64,000 nucleotides of DNA, taken from the NCBI GenBank assembly GCA_021904315.1, contig CM038922.1, forward strand, positions 11,631,347 through 11,695,346, written 5' to 3'. The position numbers were made by a program, and so were the translations under genes. This document shows positions 59,488 to 64,000 of this stretch, piece by piece; within the stretch, counting starts at the first letter, position 1; every line of letters starts with the position of its first letter. The notes under the pieces are model-generated. The model saw only the letters and a list, made by a program, of their open reading frames with translations, did no database searches and was not told the origin of the DNA. Source of the stretch: Sphagnum magellanicum. Lineage: Eukaryota > Streptophyta > Sphagnopsida > Sphagnales > Sphagnaceae.

Positions 59488-61095
59488 TAAGACAACTTTC
59501 CATTTGGCTATTGTGATCATAATAAATTGTCATTGTGTTTCTTCAAGTACCATAATACGTGGGTTGGTCAAGCGTTAATTAATTACTTTTTGAAATTGCC
59601 AAAAAATTTGAAAAAAAATCTATCAACCATGCAAAAATATGATTTTATTTTTCATGCACACTAATTTTATCATTCAATATCATTCCTAATTGTAAAGTAT
59701 TATTTATTTTATTGTCAAACATAATTGACCAAAAATAATTATTATTGGCACCTTGATGCCAAATCAACTTAGGTATTATGGTAATCATCTCATAGTTTCA
59801 TTAATCTTTCAAAAATCTTCATATAAAATTAGACCTTTTACCTAGGGGCCAAAATCCCTTGAGCTACTATACTCTATAATGAACATAAACAAAATATCCT
59901 TGCCTTGGTAGACAAGGCCAACAAATGAACTAACCAAGAAACTTGTTGACATGGAGCTATAATTATTTGGGTGTTATTAAGTGGAGACAAAGGACATTAT
60001 GTGTCCCTTGCAATGGTGGGGGGAACATCAAACAAGTTACCTATTATTGCCTTTTTAACTTAACAAATCCTTGGCATTGCATGGTCACAAATTGAGATTT
60101 TTTTGTTTTTTTGGGACTAAGATCTTTATGAATTTGAAAATGTGTAAATTGCAATAAAACCATTTAAAGAAGTTAGTATTTGAAAGCAAAAATTGGCCTA
60201 ATGATCTTTTAATAGGTTGTCGTTCAACTAGTAATTTAGTAAAGGTAATTGAGAAAAACTTAGAATTCAAAGACTTTGACGCACATTTGAACAAGATGAG
60301 GTTGTGGGGATGTAATAGGCAACATGAGTTTTTCAATCTATCACTTTTGTTGATTGTTATTATTATTTTGAATTTTGAATTTAAAAATGAATCATGATAA
60401 CCGAATTGAAAAAACAATCTTAAAACTTGTATAGTTATCAAATTTGTGAGAATCATCCCATTTGAAAAGTGACAATTTATTTTGAAAATCTAAAACCTTG
60501 GATGCTTCCTTAAAGTCTGGATTTAAAAATTAAAACCAAAACAATTATCTAAAATGACAAGAAGAACTAAAACCAGCAATTTTCTCAAAATGCAAAAACT
60601 CCCCCCAACACTACTAAATACCTCCTAAGGAGCATTGCTTGGGCAACATTGTGACGTCCTACATGGTTCTACACAAGGCTTGATTAATGTCTTGTAAAAA
60701 TGAAAGAAATACCATGAAAGATCTTGTTGTTGGAGATGGCTAAAAATAAGCTAATTGGTGAGCATTCCATCATGCTCCCTTATTAAAGTCATGGTTTCAA
60801 AATTGGCAAATAACAACAAAACATTCAAATTTCTTTGCCTTTAAGGTAGGACAAGTGTTGATAGTGAAGGACACAAATTGCAAGTTGCACAAAACCACAT
60901 AGAGTCTAAAAATAGGTTTGGGGGGATACCATAACTTTTTCTCTTTTTTTGGGGGGATATCAACAAGGAACAAACTCAATTGGAAAGGATGAAACAACAC
61001 CCAATAATGGATTATTATGGAGGGGCATAATAGACAAACATAATGTGATTCATCATACTTTACATTCTTGTTATGTGTAAGGCCCTAGGGTAAAG
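59488..61095. other. AT-rich intergenic DNA
   Basis: No gene recognised; the 123-codon minus-strand frame at 60085-60456 has no domain. Confidence 0.45.
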
Positions 61096-61424
61096 CCTCA
61101 GTGTGGTAGAATCTCATCTGGGTTAATATTTGGTTTCACCTTGGTAAACCATTCTGTAGGAAATAGGTCTCATCTTTAGGTAGATAAGTAAAATAAAAAA
61201 AGTAACTACTAGGTAAGTAGATGGTTTATACATAGGTAAGGGCTGTTTTTACTACCTACCTACTAACAACCTGCTTGTGGGTTGTGAATAGGTAGGTTGG
61301 AAAAAAAAAGCAACTGAGCTAACCACCATGGTTAGCTAGGGAACTAGAGCCCAACAGAAAACTGTTTCCTGATCACTTATCATTCATCCTTCATCCTTCA
61401 TGGTGCACGGGTGAGTGCGGGTTC
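61096..61424 (+). repeat. Left arm of the long inverted repeat
   Basis: 329 bp from CCTCAGTGTGG to GCGGGTTC. GGGTAAAGCC directly overlaps its outer edge (61088-61097). It has extra sequence relative to the right arm (for example GCTTGTGGGTTGTGAATAG at about 61273 and a duplicated CATCCTT). Confidence 0.85.
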
Positions 61425-62298
61425 ACTGTGGCTGTAAATCATGAGGCATTAAGAAATTTATGGGAGTGATTTTGCCCTTTCAAAAAAGGGAACTAAACAA
61501 TCATATAAACCTTTAGTTAAGGCAAAACCAAACTAGTAAGCTCAAATACAAAGTGGTTGAAAAGCTTTGCTTTTGTATTCACCACATTGAAACCCTAATG
61601 CTAATTCTCTCGGCCTTTGTTTCTTGCCTCTCCAAGGCAGGTGAAGTCCAAATTAAACATGGGAAGTGAAAAAAAAAGATTATGATAAAAGACAATAAAA
61701 CATGGAATAAAGAAGAAATGTAATGAAACAAATCATGGGAACCAAAACACAAAACAAAAATAAATTATAAAGAAGTAAGGACATGTTGCACTTTGATGCC
61801 CTTAAAATATTTAAGATGTGTGGAGGCTTGTAATCCATTTTGATTGTGGATTTATTTACTTTTTATTTTCAATTTTGTGATGGAGTGCAAGTGACCAAAA
61901 AAAATGCTCAAAGAAGATTTAGCCAATGGCTATATACTTGATATGAAAGCATTAAAAATTTAGTATCCTTCTATATTGTTGGCTATCTATTGGAACCAAC
62001 CTTTCTTTTGTGCAAAATTGCTAGAGAGAGAGAAAATGCCATATTTAAAGATGTTTTGAAAGGATTTTGCTAATTTGTAACACAATTTTCCTTTTTGAAG
62101 CAGCTTTTTGTCACCTTTTGATGATCTAAATTTTTTTTGGGATTAATATGAAATCTTTCTTAGGATGCTGGCAATTGATTTTAAATCATAAAACTGAATT
62201 TTTTAATTAAAAAAAATTATATAAGCATTGACTGGAACCAATTATATAAATCTATCAACTATCATTTAATTTTTAAAAATAATGCTAATTTCAGCCAT

Positions 62299-62796
62299 TT
62301 AGAACTTTAACAAATCATTTATATTGGCCGAAATAAGACGGTTTCGAATCAAAACTTTTCTTAAATTTGCCCCAAAAATCAGTGAATGTTTTGTTTTGGG
62401 GCTGCTGCCCAAGAATGTTTTGATGCTGTTCCCAGCTTCTTTCCTTGAATCCCACAAAGCTGCAAACCTATTTTGCTTCCTTCGGCCGCCACTAATGAAT
62501 CCACCAAATGTCGGCTCTAATTCGAAAGCAGTAGCAATAAACCGCAGTGCAGATGATTTTGTACCATCATATTGATTGTGTGGAAGGAACTTGGAACTTG
62601 AAGAATGTTTAATGCACTTATTTATTACTGTGACAATGCATTTAGCAAAAACTTTGATGCTTATCCTCGTCAGTAATGCATACCCACCGGCGCCTACGTC
62701 GCAATAGTAGTATTCATTGCAGTCTGTTGATTCAGCTGCAACATTTATTGCAATGGCAAAAGCAGGAGAGACATGCAATAATTTTGCCTTGTGCAC
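62299..62796 (-). other. Open frame in the inverted-repeat-bounded segment, family unknown
   Basis: A 165-codon minus-strand frame, overlapped by an 83-codon frame on the plus strand (62324-62575, including LFPASFLESHKAANLFCFLR and NPPNVGSNSKAVAINRSADD). Either strand could be the former coding one; the plus strand reads more like a protein. Composition and CpG content differ from the AT-rich surroundings, so this is plausibly captured or ancestral genic DNA. I recognise no domain on either strand. Confidence 0.3.
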
Positions 62797-63170
62797 TTTT
62801 GTGATGGCTTAATAACTTAGTGGCAAATCTTTACTGCGCTTCCTTGTGTATGAGTATCTCGTGTCGCTAAATTCAGCGCTCCACGATGCGCGAACTTGGT
62901 GCTACTTACACACGACTGCACGAGCGTGATCAGCAAACGGGTGCTTTTCCAGCGCCGCTGCCGACGATCTATGCGACGATGGGTCCTTTCTTTTCGTCTT
63001 TTGGGCGGGGAAGGGGGGGAGAAACACTTTCACGAAAATAAAAACTAAGACCAAATTTTATTTATTTTGGCCTAAAGAGAGAAATGAAAAGTTTCGGACT
63101 TGGGCACGGTCCAAGTTAGCAGGGTACACCCACCTTCATTTAGGTTCTCTTGGGGTCAGATTAAGTGGTA

Positions 63171-63200
63171 GGGTAAAGCCCTTGGCCATAGGCTTTACCC
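63171..63200. repeat. Perfect short palindrome GGGTAAAGCC / GGCTTTACCC
   Basis: Ten-base arms at 63171-63180 and 63191-63200 around a ten-base loop. The same ten bases stand at 61088-61097, at the outer edge of the left inverted-repeat arm. Confidence 0.85.
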
Positions 63201-63384
63201 AAATAAGGGCCCATGTCGGGTTTTTCAGTTTTGTGATTTTGTAATTTTTCAAATTTTTTTTCAAAAAAAAGAAATATTCATTTTGAATTTACACTAATAA
63301 AACTAAAATTTCCAATTTTTTCCAAAAAAAATTCGGTATAATTTGAAGTTAAATGTTTGGCTCATGTGAGGTAGAACTGAGCTA

Positions 63385-63683
63385 GAACCAGCACCCACCA
63401 GCTCACCATGAAGGATGAATGGTAAGTGGTCAGGAAACAGTTTTCTGTTGGGTTCCAGTTCTCTAGCTAACCATGGTAGTTAGATCAGTTGCTTTTTTTA
63501 AAACCTACCTACTAACAACCCTCTAGTAAAAACAGCCATTACCTATGTATAAACCATCTACTTACCTGGTAGAGTTACCTATTTTCCTACCTATCTACCT
63601 ATATATGAGACCTATTTCCTACAGAATTGGTTACCAAGGTGAAACCAAATATTAACTCAGTTGAGGTTCATCCACAACTGAGG
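63385..63683 (-). repeat. Right arm of the long inverted repeat
   Basis: 299 bp, reverse complement of 61096-61424 with many substitutions and a few indels, running from GAACCAGCACCC to CCACAACTGAGG on the plus strand. Confidence 0.85.
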
Positions 63684-64000
63684 TATAACTGGCATCCAGT
63701 GGATGGTGCATTGGTGGGTGATGGTTCGTTCACTCTGTTCAACCAAGAGACCCTAGACAAGGCTCGGTGTACCCCTCTCACTGGGACCCTGACCTAACTT
63801 TTTACATTCAGTCCAGTTAATAGTTCCTCATGTCACCCCAAATGGTCAAAACTGCCATCTGATTCTATTCCATATTAAGTAAACAGCACAAGTAATGTGT
63901 TGTAACCTCCCCATTAATGTGAGCATTTTGATTTGGTGTGAAATTTCACCAAAATGCAAAAAAATCAAAACAAATCAAGACAAATTAGGGCTGCAACCCC
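63684..64000. other. Intergenic flank to the window edge
   Basis: No gene or repeat boundary seen. Confidence 0.4.

Larger units (their letters stand above)
61096..63683. mobile_element. Segment bounded by ~300-bp inverted repeats
   Basis: 61096-61424 and 63385-63683 are inverted copies of each other. Shared pieces include TTAATATTTGGTTTCACC, CTGTAGGAAATAGGTCTCAT, AAGTAGATGGTTTATACAT, AGCAACTGA, ACCATGGTTAGCTAG and CAACAGAAAACTGTTTCCTG. The 1.96-kb interior differs in composition from its surroundings: 62330-62560 and 62860-63000 contain many CpGs. Long terminal inverted repeats suit a Mutator-like or foldback transposon; two opposite copies of a smaller repeat are the alternative. No transposase frame and no target duplication were seen. 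Confidence 0.6.

Noticed and set aside
60085..60456. 123-codon minus-strand frame
   Set aside because: Rich in Lys/Asn/Leu/Phe as expected from AT-rich noncoding DNA, with no domain or neighbouring exon.

Overview
The window looks like nuclear DNA of a land plant with a large, repeat-rich genome. Supporting signs are three intron-containing plant genes (an RNFT-type membrane RING protein, cytosolic ribosomal protein eS7, and a plant-specific protein with a syntaxin-6-type N-terminal domain), a telo-box (AAACCCTA) upstream of the eS7 gene, and a Ty3/gypsy chromovirus. Other repeats include solo LTRs, a CACTA miniature element and a Helitron. Long AT-rich stretches between genes are almost free of CpG. 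The sequence alone does not fix the species; a gymnosperm, fern or lycophyte is a guess from the spacing and repeat decay.

Layout. 1-5.8 kb: a decayed minus-strand chromovirus (LTRs 498-830 and 5473-5830) with a later solo LTR nested in it (4199-5179, target duplication TTTCA). 5.8-10.5 kb: degenerate AATAACC-type low-complexity arrays in opposite orientations around unrecognised sequence. 10.5-20.9 kb: AT-rich intergenic DNA with one clean solo LTR (15480-16711, target duplication ATCAA) and a hairpin near 20.45 kb. 21.2-27 kb: eight-coding-exon RING/transmembrane E3 ligase gene, + strand. 28.9-31.1 kb: eS7 gene, + strand. 31-38 kb: AT-rich intergenic DNA. 38.2-39.7 kb: broken amino-acid/proline transporter (AAAP family). 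41.0-42.5 kb: two adjacent, heavily decayed copies of the same LTR family as above. 43.7-44.2 kb: 40-bp minisatellite just upstream of the syntaxin-like gene (44.85-47.2 kb, + strand). 48.7-51.1 kb: cluster of small DNA elements (CACTA miniature element, two Helitron 3' ends, one complete short Helitron carrying a MITE and a 111-bp tandem duplication). 57.5-59.5 kb: possible TIR element containing a broken trihelix/SANT-like gene. 61.1-63.7 kb: a roughly 2.6-kb segment bounded by long inverted repeats and carrying CpG-containing sequence.

The three intact genes are housekeeping in character: ER/membrane ubiquitin ligation, the 40S ribosome, and endomembrane SNARE-like trafficking. Nothing suggests that they act together or form an operon. 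The transposable elements, their nesting order and the C-to-T style decay are the more informative part of the window. I found no CRISPR array, no bacterial-type system and no clear tRNA or rRNA gene. Exon boundaries were read by eye from GT/AG sites and reading-frame continuity; family assignments come from recognition of protein motifs, not from a search.
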